Assembly (NCBI GenBank): GCA_028622995.1
Contig: JAJQJQ010000031.1
Coordinates: forward strand, 868,001-932,000
Direction of reading: 5' to 3'
Length of the DNA stretch: 64,000 nt
Origin: Panagrolaimus kolymaensis
Lineage: Eukaryota; Nematoda; Chromadorea; Rhabditida; Panagrolaimidae
The notes below the pieces were generated by a model. That model saw nothing but the letters and a program-made list of their open reading frames with translations, searched no databases and was not told where the DNA came from. The position numbers were made by a program, and so were the translations under genes. Positions 1 through 10,845 of this stretch are shown here, one piece after another. Each line of letters opens with the position of its first letter. The stretch's first letter is position 1.

Positions 1-1259
1 ATAAAGAAAAAGTAAACCCATCCAACAATCCATCCATTCATAGTATGATCGACCAGCAGCAAGAGAACATATCATAGCTATAGTTTCAATACATCAAATA
101 AGAACAATGGAAGAACAAGAAGAAGCAAATGTGTAGAAAAATTTGTAGCCAAAAAATCAATGTCCATAACCAATAGCACCAAACGACATCAATCCAAAGC
201 AACAACAGGCATAATCGAAGGAAAAAGTTTCTGAAAGATAACCCATTACAGTAAGTAACAAAAGAGAAAAATGAACTTATCGATATAAAAAGCACGTCGA
301 ACATTCAAGAACTAGTAACATCATAACGGCATTGCAGTATCATCCATAACATTAGCATCTTCTTTTGAGGATCATTGACGAACCATCATTCATTTCTTAC
401 TTCTTCATCATTTCCATCTTCATTGAAAGCAGCTTCTTGATTCTTGGATGAGTGAAGGAGAACATAAGCAGCAAGTTGAAGATCAAGAGCATCCATTACT
501 AGTTGAAGTTAAAATGAACAACAAAAGCCCACGGCAAAAATACAAAAAAGGGTACGAATCACGTTAACGAAAGGGAAAGTATGTAAAGAACATAAGGAAA
601 AATAAAGGGATAATGGGTAAATAAGGCTTTGTATAACCAAAGAATCATCAAACTGAGTGTTTAAGCTATCGCCTTTCAGCAATAATCTCGTTGTTTGATA
701 AACTAATCGGTGGAAAGAATGGAAGGATGGAGTAAAAGAAGCATAAAACCGTATCTAAGACACGAATTAGAAGGTCAAAAAAAGTGAACACAAGGTAATG
801 TAAAAAAGGAAAGCATTTTTGTGGGAGAAAATATTAGGGAAAAAATAGAGGCAAAAGAAAAAAGGAAAATTCAGGAGCAAAGTTGAAGATAAAATTCTTT
901 GATGAAAAAATCCAAGATTGAGCAAAGCCAACATTTTTTGCTTTTTGTTAGAAGCAGCCGCCGAGAGCCAAAAAAAAGAGAGTTGATGAGCGTGCAATCA
1001 AAGCTTCAACGCTGCTTTGCTGAATGGCAGGCGAGTGGAATCAAAAAAGCCATCGTTTTGTGTTTCGTTTGAAAAAAAAGCAAACATTTTTTTGAAAAAA
1101 AAATTTGAAAGCTTTTGTTGAACAAAAAAGGCTTGAAAAGCTTTACAATTTTTGGATCAATCATTTCCATCAAAGGAAAAGATTTGTTATAACATTTTTT
1201 TGATTTGTTGAAGACTTAGAAGTTGAAAATAAAGCAATTTGTTAGACTAACAACAACAA
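1..1259. other. Unassigned sequence, no supported gene
   Basis: The first ~760 bases are richer in G/C than the rest of the window and poor in long T runs. That texture resembles the inside of the LTR element at 9.5-10.5 kb, so this may be part of another retroelement cut by the window edge. I could not find LTRs or a coding frame. From about 1,040 the sequence returns to the usual AT-rich spacer. Confidence 0.3.
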
Positions 1260-1437
1260 AAAATGCAAATGGTTTTAGTTTCGAATTGTTTCTTACACTT
1301 TTATTTTCGATTTTTGCTTATCTTTCAAAACATTTTTTTGTAAAAACCAAAGCTTTCTGAGTTAGTTATTAGTTTTTATTTTTGTTAGTGATCGTTGAGA
1401 AAGAATAAATTTTGTATCATAAAAAATGATTTTTTTA
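1260..1437. repeat. Copy 1 of a duplicated ~175-bp block (other copy 4906-5082)
   Basis: This block can be aligned by eye with 4906-5082 in the same orientation. Shared stretches include TTCGAATTGTTTCTT, TCGATTTTTG, TAATCTTTCAAAA-like sequence and AGTTTTTATTTTTGTTAGT, in the same order. It lies beside the F-box fragment, which suggests that a larger segment was copied and then decayed. Confidence 0.6.
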
Positions 1438-1505
1438 ATTGTATTTTTGCTTACAATTACATCATCAAAATCTTTTAAGAAGATAATTGAAATTATTTGG
1501 ATGAA

Positions 1506-1598
1506 TTACTTGATAAAACATCGATAAATTTGATGAGAAAGAAAATATTCTGAGCCCAATATTCTTAACTTCCAAGTAAACCAAAATAAAACTTTTTC
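1506..1598 (-). pseudogene. F-box-like gene fragment
   Basis: Thirty codons open on the minus strand match an internal stretch of the intact F-box-like gene at 1909-2700. The frame reads EKVLFWFTWKLRILGSEYF, then ends in QIYRCFIK and a stop; the intact gene has EKFLFWLLSELEIFGSECF and QIYRCTI at the same place. There is no F-box, no start and no flanking exon, so this is a remnant of a duplicate copy. The match is direct to see at both DNA and protein level; that it is dead is inferred from the missing ends. Confidence 0.7.
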
Positions 1599-1908
1599 GT
1601 TTTCAGATCAGGCAATTTTTTGGTTGGAGTATTGATAAGATTGAGTTTGAAATGGACGAAATAAAAAAAATTGCGGGATCAATCAGCCAGCCGACTGACA
1701 AACGATAGCCCTTCGAAAGAACGCGAGGGATAGTATTTACGTTTATAATAATCATCAAAATGTTTTTCTTCAAAAAATTTACAATGGCTAAACAAAAAGA
1801 AATTCCATGCCGAATAAAGCATTATTTATTTAAACAAAAATAAAAAAATTCAAAAAAAAAGAGATGATAAAATTTACATAAACATTAGAAAAATTAAATA
1901 TATATTTA

Positions 1909-2700
1909 TTAAATATTTCCATGTAAAATTTCAATCTTAGGTTTTTCTTTGTCCCATTTTTCTAACATTTTTTCGGCAGCATTTTTCAAAGATTCATAAT
2001 GATTTTCAGAATTTAAACCTTTTATAATTATTTTGAAATTAGAAGCTGGAGCAGCATTGAGTTTGAAAAAATCGCACAAAAGCAAAGAATCAAAAATATC
2101 TGATGAATAATTAATTTTTATTGAAAAATGTTTTAGTTTATTCCAAAAATTTATCGATTTGAGATTTTTTAGTGTTGTAGAAGTAATTATTGTTTCATCA
2201 ATTCTATAGAAAATTTCAACAACATTTGGAAGCTTTTGCAAAATTTCATCAATTGTTGTATCTGAGCCATCCGATTTTAAAATTTGACTATTAAGTATCC
2301 AAAAAACTTTAATAGTATTTTCTTTTACAATAATATTAAAATTTTCAAAAGATATAGTTGAAAAACTTAAATCTAATTTTCCAATTGTACACCGATAAAT
2401 TTGTTGGGAAGGAAAACATTCAGATCCAAATATTTCTAATTCACTAAGTAACCAAAATAAAAATTTTTCTTTTTGCGTTTGATATTTCCATCCCAGGTGA
2501 AAGGAACCATAATCATCGTTTTCATGATAATATCTACTAAAGAAAAAGAGTTTTTTCTTAAGGAAAAAATATTTGCAAGTTTTATATAATTTCATTAATC
2601 CCAAACCAGAAGACGGATGTTTAAGAATATTATGAATAATTACAGGAGGCAAAGAAAAATATTGTGGACGAGCTGAAGAAATTGAAACAATTTTAGCCAT
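1909..2700 (-). CDS. F-box-like protein, single exon, 263 aa
   Basis: Residues 17-46 (LPPVIIHNILKH, then LMKLYKTCKYFF) fit the short F-box-like motif of the large single-exon families in root-knot nematodes: leucine-proline opening, an ILK helix, and a final KTCKYFF-type helix. F-box proteins hand substrates to SCF ubiquitin ligases through Skp1. The rest (70-263) has no motif I recognise and probably forms the substrate-facing part. The ATG at 2700 is the first in frame, with MAKIVSISS ahead of the motif, and there is no signal peptide. A broken relative lies downstream at 1506-1598, so the family has duplicated locally. The F-box call is family resemblance; substrate and role are unknown. 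Confidence 0.65.
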   Translation of the reverse strand: MAKIVSISSARPQYFSLPPVIIHNILKHPSSGLGLMKLYKTCKYFFLKKKLFFFSRYYHENDDYGSFHLGWKYQTQKEKFLFWLLSELEIFGSECFPSQQIYRCTIGKLDLSFSTISFENFNIIVKENTIKVFWILNSQILKSDGSDTTIDEILQKLPNVVEIFYRIDETIITSTTLKNLKSINFWNKLKHFSIKINYSSDIFDSLLLCDFFKLNAAPASNFKIIIKGLNSENHYESLKNAAEKMLEKWDKEKPKIEILHGNI

Positions 2701-3195
2701 TTTTTTGTTGGTTGGAGATTGAAGTAAATATGGTGAAAAAAAATTTATTAATGGATAATTAGTAATTTACAGAAATGAATGCTGTGAAAGTTGCTTAAAG
2801 GAAATTATCACATTTTGTATTAATTTGACCTTTAAATATTTTGTTTGTTTATCATAATAAATTTTTTTGTTGCTTTTAGACTTTTTTTTACTTTTTGCAT
2901 TTAAAAACAAAATAATACACTAATAACTTTTTGCATTATGAATGTAAGTTCTGGGTGTTCTAATTAAAATGGTTGCACAACGAAGCAAGCTACTTTCTTT
3001 TGCTCAAGAAAAAGAATAAAAAAATAAAAACAATAATTTTTATTATTAAAAACATGAAATTTATGTAAAATCCAAAATTCTTTTCAAAGCATTAATAAAA
3101 ATAAAAGTTGTTTTGAATTTATGCAATTTGACTCTTTCTTTTATTTTCACCAGCAAGATCAATAATTCTAATAATTTTATTAAGCATAAAAAAAA
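2701..3195. other. Spacer between serpin 3' end and F-box gene
   Basis: AT-rich spacer. It must hold the promoter of the minus-strand F-box gene and the 3' UTR of the serpin. I see no further gene. Confidence 0.5.
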
Positions 3196-4663
3196 TCAAC
3201 AAAATGTTCCAGCAAATAAAATTTCCACTGGAATTTTATCTTCCATCGAAACAATAAAAAACAAAAAGGGGTGATCCGCGGTGAATTTTCGTAAACGTGG
3301 TCCACCCATGGCTACTGCCGTACAAGTTGTTACTGCACTAGCTATTGTTCCATATTCATCGACCTATAAAATAATATATGAATTATGTAATTAAAAAATT
3401 CTAATATATACTTTTATTATTGCTTTGTGAATAGCATTATCAATTTTATGAGGGCCTGTTAACATTTCAGAGAGATCGCAATTATCAAATAAATGATTTA
3501 TTCCAACTTTGGGTAGATGGTCAATTAAATTATAACTTTCAGAAATTTCAAAGAGAGGCATTGTAACTTCAATTCTGCCACTTTTAGTTCTAAAATTTAA
3601 AATAAAAATCAGAAAATTATTATTTGAACGAGATTTAAAAAAGCAACACACCCTTTTGTTGCTTCAATGAATAACGAATAATCCATAGTTTTTATCAAAT
3701 CTTCTAAAGTATTCTCATTTTTTGGTAAAATAATAAACATCCAACATTTTCTTTCCCTATATGGAATTCCAATGGCTTCCCATGTTGCAGCTTCATTAAA
3801 ATAAAGTTCAGTAAGAGGTCCAACTTTCATAAATTCCATTTTTCGAATTTCATTTGAGTAAAATTTTTCTCTAAAGCGAAAGTTGAAAGTATTTTCCCAT
3901 TTTCCAACAAAATAAATAGCATTGATAAGCAAAATCGATGTTTGAGATGATATATCATCTGAATGAATAATTTCCTCAAACATTCCATTTGTCGCTTTAT
4001 TAACAAAATTATTAATTACCTATAAAAATAATATTTATTTATTTGAAAAAAAAATATTTTAGCACACTTCTGTCGCATTATTTTTATCTTCAAAATTAAT
4101 TTTTTGAATTTGATCATCAAAATTATCCCGTATTAGATTTTCAAACGACTTTTTTAGTTCAATTTTTTCATTAACAAATAATCGATTAGCTACAATCACT
4201 TTAGATGATGGCGTGGTGTCTTCTTCTAATGAAAAATCACTGCCATTATTATCTTCATCACCAGATTCAGCTCGTCGATCATATGCATCCTGATCAGCTT
4301 CACTTTTTTCTGGCTCATCGCTATCATCTTTTCTAAGCTTTTTGGTTGGTGGAGAATATGTAATTTCATCATCATTTTTAAAAATGTGGTGTTTAATAAA
4401 CCGAGAATAATAATCGATAATTTCTGCTTTGGATTGATCTAGAGTAATTAATATATTTTTAAAAATTTCGTTAATATATTTATTATATATATCCAACCTT
4501 TTCCAACAATTTTAAGTAACTCTTCAGCAGTTTTTCCTTTCGCACCAAAGTATATAATGGAAAGAGAATTTAGCATTGATGCTGGAGAATATATTGTTGA
4601 TTTTTTATTGTCAAGGGTTTTAAAAAAATTTAAACTAAAATTAATTTCAGCTTCTAAACTCAT
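3196..4663 (-). CDS. Intracellular-type serpin with acidic/NLS insert, 416 aa
   Basis: Five exons: 4663-4498, 4438-4068, 4019-3652, 3589-3412, 3363-3196, with all phases agreeing. Serpin landmarks appear in order: N-terminal YSPASMLNSLSIIYFGAKGKTAEELL, the s2A-type VIVANRLFV, the breach-region VNKATNGMFEEII and AIYFVGKW, the gate-region IEVTMPLFEI, hinge and reactive loop from about residue 366, then FTADHPFLFFI and a C-terminal ILFAGTF. The loop keeps hinge Thr (GTIASAV), and by position its P1-P1' is Met-Gly, so inhibition of a chymotrypsin- or elastase-like protease is plausible. There is no signal peptide. Residues ~75-135, between the helix-D region and strand 2A, form an insert absent from ordinary serpins: a basic PPTKKLRK patch followed by a long Asp/Glu/Ser run. 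Family identity is certain by motif; target and nuclear location are inference. Confidence 0.9.
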
Positions 4664-5325
4664 TTTGGAAATATATAAAAATTTATAATAAAACAAGTCA
4701 AAAGTCTTTCTTTTTTTTTTGAAATTAAATTTGAAAAAAAGCATTGGTTGCTATTTTCCATTCGTAGTAAGAAATTTTTTCAACCGAGTTGCCGCAAAAA
4801 TTGTAGTTAGGTCTTTGTTTGAAAACGTTAATTATTTCAATTTGTTCGTTAAAAACATTGAATCAGTAAATAAAGCATTTTCCCAAGTAAAAAATAACTT
4901 TAAAAAAATGCAAATTGTTTTTGATTCGAATTGTTTCTTTCATTTTTATGTCGATTTTTGTTAATCTTTCAAAAACATTTTTTGCTTATTAAAAAGTCAT
5001 TGCTTTCGGAGTTATAAGTTTTTATTTTTGTTAGTAATCTTTCGAAATAAAAAAAAATTTTGTTTCATCAAAAAAGTTTATATTCATTTATTTTCACAAT
5101 TTTTTACAATAACTACAGTACAAAAAAATTTAAAAAATGGTAAAACTGCTAATAAATAATATTATTTTCCAAAATTACAAAAACACAAAAAATCTTTAAA
5201 ATGAAAAATTCAACTATATTTTTTAACAAAAAAAACTTTAATTCTTTAGTTTAGTAAACCGCGTATATAATAATAGAGAATGGAGATGATGAGATGTTAA
5301 AAAATGACTTTAAAATGCAAAAAGA
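4664..5325. other. Spacer with duplicated block
   Basis: Spacer between the serpin start and the glutathione peroxidase 3' end. It contains the second copy of the 175-bp duplicated block (4906-5082). The rest is AT-rich with no gene. Confidence 0.5.
4906..5082. repeat. Copy 2 of the duplicated block at 1260-1437
   Basis: Direct-orientation match to 1260-1437 with scattered substitutions and small indels. It places the F-box-fragment neighbourhood and the serpin neighbourhood in one old segmental duplication. Confidence 0.6.
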
Positions 5326-6298
5326 TTAATCTTCTTCATCCATAAGTTGTTTAATAAAAGGTTGAACAACTTCTCCATGACTCCAAGCAGTGGGATGGAA
5401 GCGGAATCGTGGGCGGCCTTTTTTGTCAACCAAGAATTTTTCAAAGTTCCAAGTTATATCGTTTGCTCGAATTGGATTATACATGAGTTCATTGCCTTTA
5501 CCAATTTGTAAAACAGTTTGGGGACAACTATCCTAAAAAATTTGGAAACAAGTTTAGAAAAAGTTTTTGAGAAAAATTATTTTTTTTGGTTTTAATAATA
5601 AAAAACTTTTTTCTTAAAAATTGATTGATTGGGAGAAAAAACGAAAAGAGTTTAATTTTTTAAGTGTTTTTTTTTTCAGAGAAAAATTCCTTACTTTTAA
5701 GTATTCATAAAGAGGATGGTGATCAACGCCATTAACTTCAACTTTGCCATAAATATGCAAATTTCTATGTGGCTTCCATCCATTTCCTGGGCGAACTTTA
5801 GTAATTCCATCCATAATTTCATGATTTTCTGCGGGTTCTTGAAGATAGAATTGATTGCATGGAAATGCGAGAATACTGAATTTAGCTCCATTTTCAATAT
5901 TTTTTTCGATCAAAGGGTTAAAATCAATGTATTGCTGAGTGTAAGCTAAAAATTATAGTTTGGTAAGCTTTAGAAAATTTTTTTGGGGTTTAAAAACTTA
6001 CCACAAAATGTTGCAACATTCATAACCAATAAAACTTGACCTTTATATTGTGAAAGATCAGTGAATTCACCTTGCAAAGTTTCAACTTGAAAATCATATA
6101 TCGTTTGATTATTATCTTTGCATTCACTCCATCGAGTGGTTTCATCAATTAATTTTGGACCTATAAATAAATTAATTTTACTAACAATTCAGGAAACTTT
6201 ACTCTCAAAGCGAAAGAATTAATTTTGTTGTACTTACCTGGAGCATCTTTGGCGAACGCCAGTACCAAAATGGAAGCAAAAATAATTTGTTTCAGCAT
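5326..6298 (-). CDS. Secreted glutathione peroxidase (cysteine type), 225 aa
   Basis: Four exons: 6298-6238, 6160-6002, 5945-5695, 5532-5326. The first exon encodes a clear signal peptide ([16 protein letters not shown]). The product reduces hydrogen or lipid peroxides with thiols and should be exported. Catalytic residues are visible: peroxidatic Cys73 in NVATFC|AYT where selenocysteine stands in mammalian forms, Gln105 in FPCNQF, and Trp185-Asn186 in [12 protein letters not shown]. An intron falls directly after the Cys73 codon. The usual Gly after the catalytic residue is Ala here (CAYT, not CGLT). Length and signal fit the extracellular GPx group that parasitic nematodes secrete; use against host oxidants is inference. 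No resolving-Cys loop was assigned, so electron donor choice is open. Confidence 0.92.
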
Positions 6299-8057
6299 AA
6301 TTTTTTTTTATTTAATGAAAATTCCAAAAACCAAAAACTACGAAAAAAAACGTTTTAAAACTAAACTGTAAAGTTTTTGGAAAACCATTTTTTTCATTTT
6401 TATATATATATTTATTTTTCCATGAAACAATTTTTTTTAAGTGGTGTAAAGGCCAAAATACCGCCTTCCTTCCTTCATTCTTTCCATCTATCTTTTTTTG
6501 CATACTTCTATTTTTCATCCATTTTCTTTTTTTCTTTACATCTTCTTCATGGGCGGTGTCATTCATCATTCATCATTTTTCATGATTTTTTTTAAATTCA
6601 AAAAAGTGTCGATCAAAGATGGAACTGAATTAAAAAAAAAAGATGATGATTGGGGGTTTTAAGGATGGAACAACAAAACGACCATGAAAAAAAGTGATGA
6701 AAACGCAAACACACGCCGATGTTGTTGCTAGTTTGCTGGTTTCTTTAAGTACATCATCATCAAAAAAAAATCTTTCTTATTTTTTTTTCATTCATTTTTT
6801 AAGAAGTTTTTTTCCTTCTGTCTTTTTTTTACGTGATTTTTCTTTAGAAATTTTTTTAAATCCGTCTTTCGAAAAAAAATAAAACAAATTTTTTGAAATA
6901 TCGAATTTGGCCAAAAGAAAAAGAAGAAGTTGTTGTGTTTCTTTATTGAACACAGAAACAGGAAAAAAAGAAGAAGAAAAAAATACCAATTGTTCAAAGA
7001 TTAAAAAAAGTAAATTTTTTTTCAATCACATAATTTTTTGTGTTGGACAAAAGAAATGTTGAACTGCCACCAGAAAAAAAAAGTATGGATTTATTTCATA
7101 TAAAAAAATTGTTTCACAAAAACGATTTACGATAAACACACTTTTTTCCATTTTTTCAATGTATTCTGTTTTACTTTGCTTTGCTGTGTTTATTTGAAAC
7201 ACTGCCGCAGGGCAAAAGAAAAATAAGAGAGAGATGCAAAAAAGAAGAAGATGAACTTTATTTATTTTCTTTTTTTTCCTGGAGGTCACGATCATCACCA
7301 AACACAGTTTACATGCGAAAAAAAATTATCACCTGCGGGCATATCTATCTATTCTATAAAATGAACTGCGACCTAAAATAACTAACTAATAAATACAGCC
7401 GGTTTGGTTCTTTGATATAAAAACTGTTTTAAAGAAAAACATAAATTGCAATTTAAAAAATAAAATAAAAAAGAGGAACCAATTTTGTGAAAAACCCTGG
7501 AACAAGAAAAAAATAATTATGGATTTGTTAAATATCCCTCAAAAAAATTTTGGTGTGCATCTTTTTTCGCTTTTTTTAATTATTTCCAGAAACCAAAACC
7601 AAAAAAGAAAAAAGGAAAGTAAAACAACTTTTTTTTATAAAAGCAAAGGATTTTTCAGAGATTAAATGAAGCAGCAAAAATAACACAAGAAAACTTGTAA
7701 TCTTTTTCTTTTTTTTAAACTAGGATGACAGATAAAAAAGAGTTTCAAATAGCCGCTGCTTTTGAGTTTTTTTCTTCGCTTTTGACCAATCAGCCAAAAA
7801 AAAAAAGTAAAAGAAGAAGAACTAATTTTCCTTCTTTTTTTTCTCGAAACTTGTTCCATTCTTCATTTTTCCATTTAAGTTTTTATACGTAAAAGCTGTA
7901 TTTTTTTTTATTAATCACGTTAACAGCCGCATGAAAGGATAGATGCGCGCCTTAAAAAAATTAAAAGAAAATGAAGATTACAAGAAATTTGCCATAAAAA
8001 AAGAACAAAAAAGCAAATCCGTTAAAGAAACTTGGATTTTTTTAATTTAAAAAAAAA
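6299..8057. other. Low-complexity spacer
   Basis: Dense A and T runs on both strands, with no frame that combines length, mixed composition and splice signals. It should include the glutathione peroxidase promoter (just above 6298) and the 3' UTR of the gene ending at 8058. Confidence 0.5.
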
Positions 8058-8691
8058 TTAGATATATCCAAACTTCTTCCCATCTCTCTTTGTAGTAAAA
8101 AAAAAATCAAAGGCGTCGTCCATTTTCTTCATTTTTTTTCCATAATTAGTAAATGAGGAGGAATCATCTTCATCATCGATGTCGTTTGGTTGTAAAACAA
8201 CTTTGGATTTGGGCTTGGATTTAATTAAATCATTTTTCCTTTTTTCATTTTTATAATTTTGTAAAGTGTTTAACTGAAAGAAAAAAAGAAAAAGAAACTT
8301 TTTTTGTTGCTTTGAGTTAAAATCATCAAACTGATGCTAAAAGAAAATTTTGTAATTAGCAGTTTCGAGCGTTTCGATTGTCGCTAAGTTTGTACTTTGA
8401 TGAAAAATATCAGATTTACCTTTTTTATAAATTAGCACTATCAATGATACCATTGACATGTTAATTAAAAAAAATTATGTTTATTGCTCAACGTTATTTT
8501 CGAGATGAAATACATAAATTTTAGAAGCATAGCAAACTACATATTTATTTTTAGCGTCTTTGTCCAATAAAAGAAATATTTCTTGCCTCCTCAAAGAGCT
8601 TTTTTTAATGTATTTTAAATGTTACAACTTGCCTTATTATTTCGATTTTCTTAGTACGATTTTTTACCATAATTAAAGCCTCGTTATCCAT
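8058..8691 (-). CDS. Small hypothetical protein, ~147 aa, three exons
   Basis: I do not recognise this protein. A frame-consistent model is 8691-8633, 8598-8493, 8336-8058. It starts MDNEALIMVKNRTKKIEII, continues SSLRRQEIFLLLDKDAKNKY and YVVCYASKIYVFHLENN, and has a lysine-rich then acidic tail (NDIDDEDDSSS) ending DAFDFF..KKFGYI. Codon composition is mixed, unlike the surrounding homopolymer spacer, and the final frame stays open for 93 codons, which argues for coding. Intron 1 would be only 34 nt with a GC-AG pair (GCAAGT donor), which is unusual; a different first exon is possible. A second in-frame acceptor at 8274/8273 would drop 21 codons rich in Phe/Leu. Exon 3 is the most reliable part. 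Confidence 0.45.
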
Positions 8692-9196
8692 TTTTTGTAA
8701 TTATTTTATTACGTTTAATTTTCTTTTCATTCATTTTGTTACTAATACCCGAAAATGAAATCCAAACTGTTACAAATGACCCAGTTCAATTACTTTTTTT
8801 TGCTGAATAAAATAAAATATTATTTGTATATGAATATACATATAATTAGCCACCCGCAATCCTCTCAAAAATAACTCAAGTAAAAACCAACACAATATGG
8901 TTCAGTTTTGTTCTGTGTTGCTATACTTTTTTTTTGATTCACTCTTCTCTGCAAGAAAAAATGAGGAAGGATAATAAAAAAATGAAAGATAGATAGAAAG
9001 AACAATTAGAAAGGATATATCCCTCACTCGCTCGCCTTTGTAGAAACAAAACATCCAAAAAAGTATGTAAAAAAAGATTTTGCTGCTGAAAGCCTTTTTT
9101 TCTTCGAAGAAAAAGAAGAAATAGAGACTCTTTTATCGCCGTCAAAAAAAAAAACTCATGTTATCCTTTACTAAACCAAATATGAAAAAAAAGCTA
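8692..9196. other. Spacer, no gene seen
   Basis: AT-rich sequence between the small minus-strand gene (its promoter side) and the LTR element. I see nothing codable. Confidence 0.5.
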
Positions 9197-9200
9197 AAGT

Positions 9201-9518
9201 TGTCACGCGGTGACAGATATTGGTGTCGTCGAGGTTTAGTTAGATAGTCCTTGGGAGTTGGTTGCATCTGCTATAGCTGGGATCTTCCAAAATAAACAAG
9301 AGAAATTCACATACATCTTTATTCAGGATAAAACAACAACCAGCACAACAATAATGTAACACACAACTACAACTACAAAAGTGAGACAAAAGTAAAGCAA
9401 ACAAAAGTATGCAAATAGGCTGCCATCTTGCTGGCTGTTTCGTTACAGGACAATCAAGAGGAGCGCGAAGTTTGAATGAGAAGAGGACGGAAGTTGAGGG
9501 AAGCACCAATATATGACA
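9201..9518 (-). repeat. LTR (left copy; 3' LTR if minus-oriented)
   Basis: A 318-bp terminal repeat bounded by TG and CA. I found no difference from the copy at 10524-10841. It contains AATAAA on each strand, one of which could serve as its polyadenylation signal. Confidence 0.9.
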
Positions 9519-10523
9519 TACCGCCACCGCCTCCAAAATGTGTCCTCACATTTTCGTTGAGCATACATACGACCAAACCACGAAGTTGAAACCATTTCAT
9601 GTTGTGAACCATAGACTTTTCTTTCATAACACATTTCTTGGAACAAGCATCTTTCTCCATATCGGCATCGACATCAGTACAAGACATTAAGCATAAATGC
9701 TGTCAGGTTGAATCAAGTCTGCATCCAAGATTTGTTCCTTCATCATGAGTACCATACGAATTTCACCATCTTCATATTGACCAGCTGACATCATAAGGCT
9801 AACTATAGCTCAGCACAACAATAGCACTGGTGTCGTTAAAGCATACAATCAAAACAAATCAAGATCATTCCATAAGAGCCATAGATCTTCACCATAGTTG
9901 AACATAACAAGAACACCATGGCAAGATCATACCAGTAAAGTAAGAGCAATCCATAAAATCACCTCATACCAAGCACCACGAACACATAACCATCAAAAAC
10001 ACCAAAAAGCTCAAAACACCATCAACCATAAACCATACCAGGGCAGCGAAGACCATTGACGTCGCATCCCGGCGCACCCCAAAAAAAACAGGTTAACAAG
10101 TCCATCATCCTTGCGACGAGACGAGATTCATTATCATATCATAGCACAAAAGAGCATTAACAATTCACAGAGTTTTCTTTACATAAGCAGCAAAGTTTCA
10201 TTTTCACACATTCAGTCACAAGTTTTCAATAGGTTCTTTACCAAGTACAGATTCTTTCAAGATCATTTCCACGTTCATTTTCTTATCTTCCAGTAGTACA
10301 TCACGTTCATTGTCGGCTTCTCCATAAGCAGTTCATATTCCAAGAGGTTGTTTGACTTCAATTCAATCCATATTTCCACGATTGAGATGAGCAAGAGACA
10401 TCCGACCATTACCAAGATTTCACCAGTACCATCATCTTCAAATAGTTCACACCATTCAGCATTGATTTCTTTTGCGGGCCCACAAGAGTTACCATAGCAT
10501 CGAACGGGTGGATAGGCCCTCCA

Positions 10524-10841
10524 TGTCACGCGGTGACAGATATTGGTGTCGTCGAGGTTTAGTTAGATAGTCCTTGGGAGTTGGTTGCATCTGCTATAGC
10601 TGGGATCTTCCAAAATAAACAAGAGAAATTCACATACATCTTTATTCAGGATAAAACAACAACCAGCACAACAATAATGTAACACACAACTACAACTACA
10701 AAAGTGAGACAAAAGTAAAGCAAACAAAAGTATGCAAATAGGCTGCCATCTTGCTGGCTGTTTCGTTACAGGACAATCAAGAGGAGCGCGAAGTTTGAAT
10801 GAGAAGAGGACGGAAGTTGAGGGAAGCACCAATATATGACA
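10524..10841 (-). repeat. LTR (right copy; 5' LTR if minus-oriented)
   Basis: The second copy of the 318-bp repeat, directly followed by the AAGT target duplication. Confidence 0.9.
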
Positions 10842-10845
10842 AAGT

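Larger units (their letters stand above)
9197..10845 (-). mobile_element. Non-autonomous LTR retroelement (TRIM-like), probably minus orientation
   Basis: Two direct 318-bp repeats (9201-9518 and 10524-10841) that look identical base for base flank a ~1-kb interior. The element begins TGTCACGCGG, ends ATATGACA (TG..CA ends with a TGTCA/TGACA inversion) and is bracketed by the 4-bp duplication AAGT (9197-9200, 10842-10845). Read on the minus strand, the interior starts TGGAGGG next to the LTR, a possible tRNA primer site. It ends in a purine-rich GGAGGCGGTGGCGG before the other LTR, a possible polypurine tract, so the right LTR is probably the 5' one. No gag, protease or pol motif is visible and frames are short, so it must be mobilised in trans. 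It is far richer in G+C than its surroundings. Confidence 0.88.

Noticed and set aside
6312..7859. Many 60-95-codon frames on both strands
   Set aside because: Almost all Phe, Lys, Leu and Ser from A/T runs, with no splice logic and no family resemblance; typical of AT-rich spacer.
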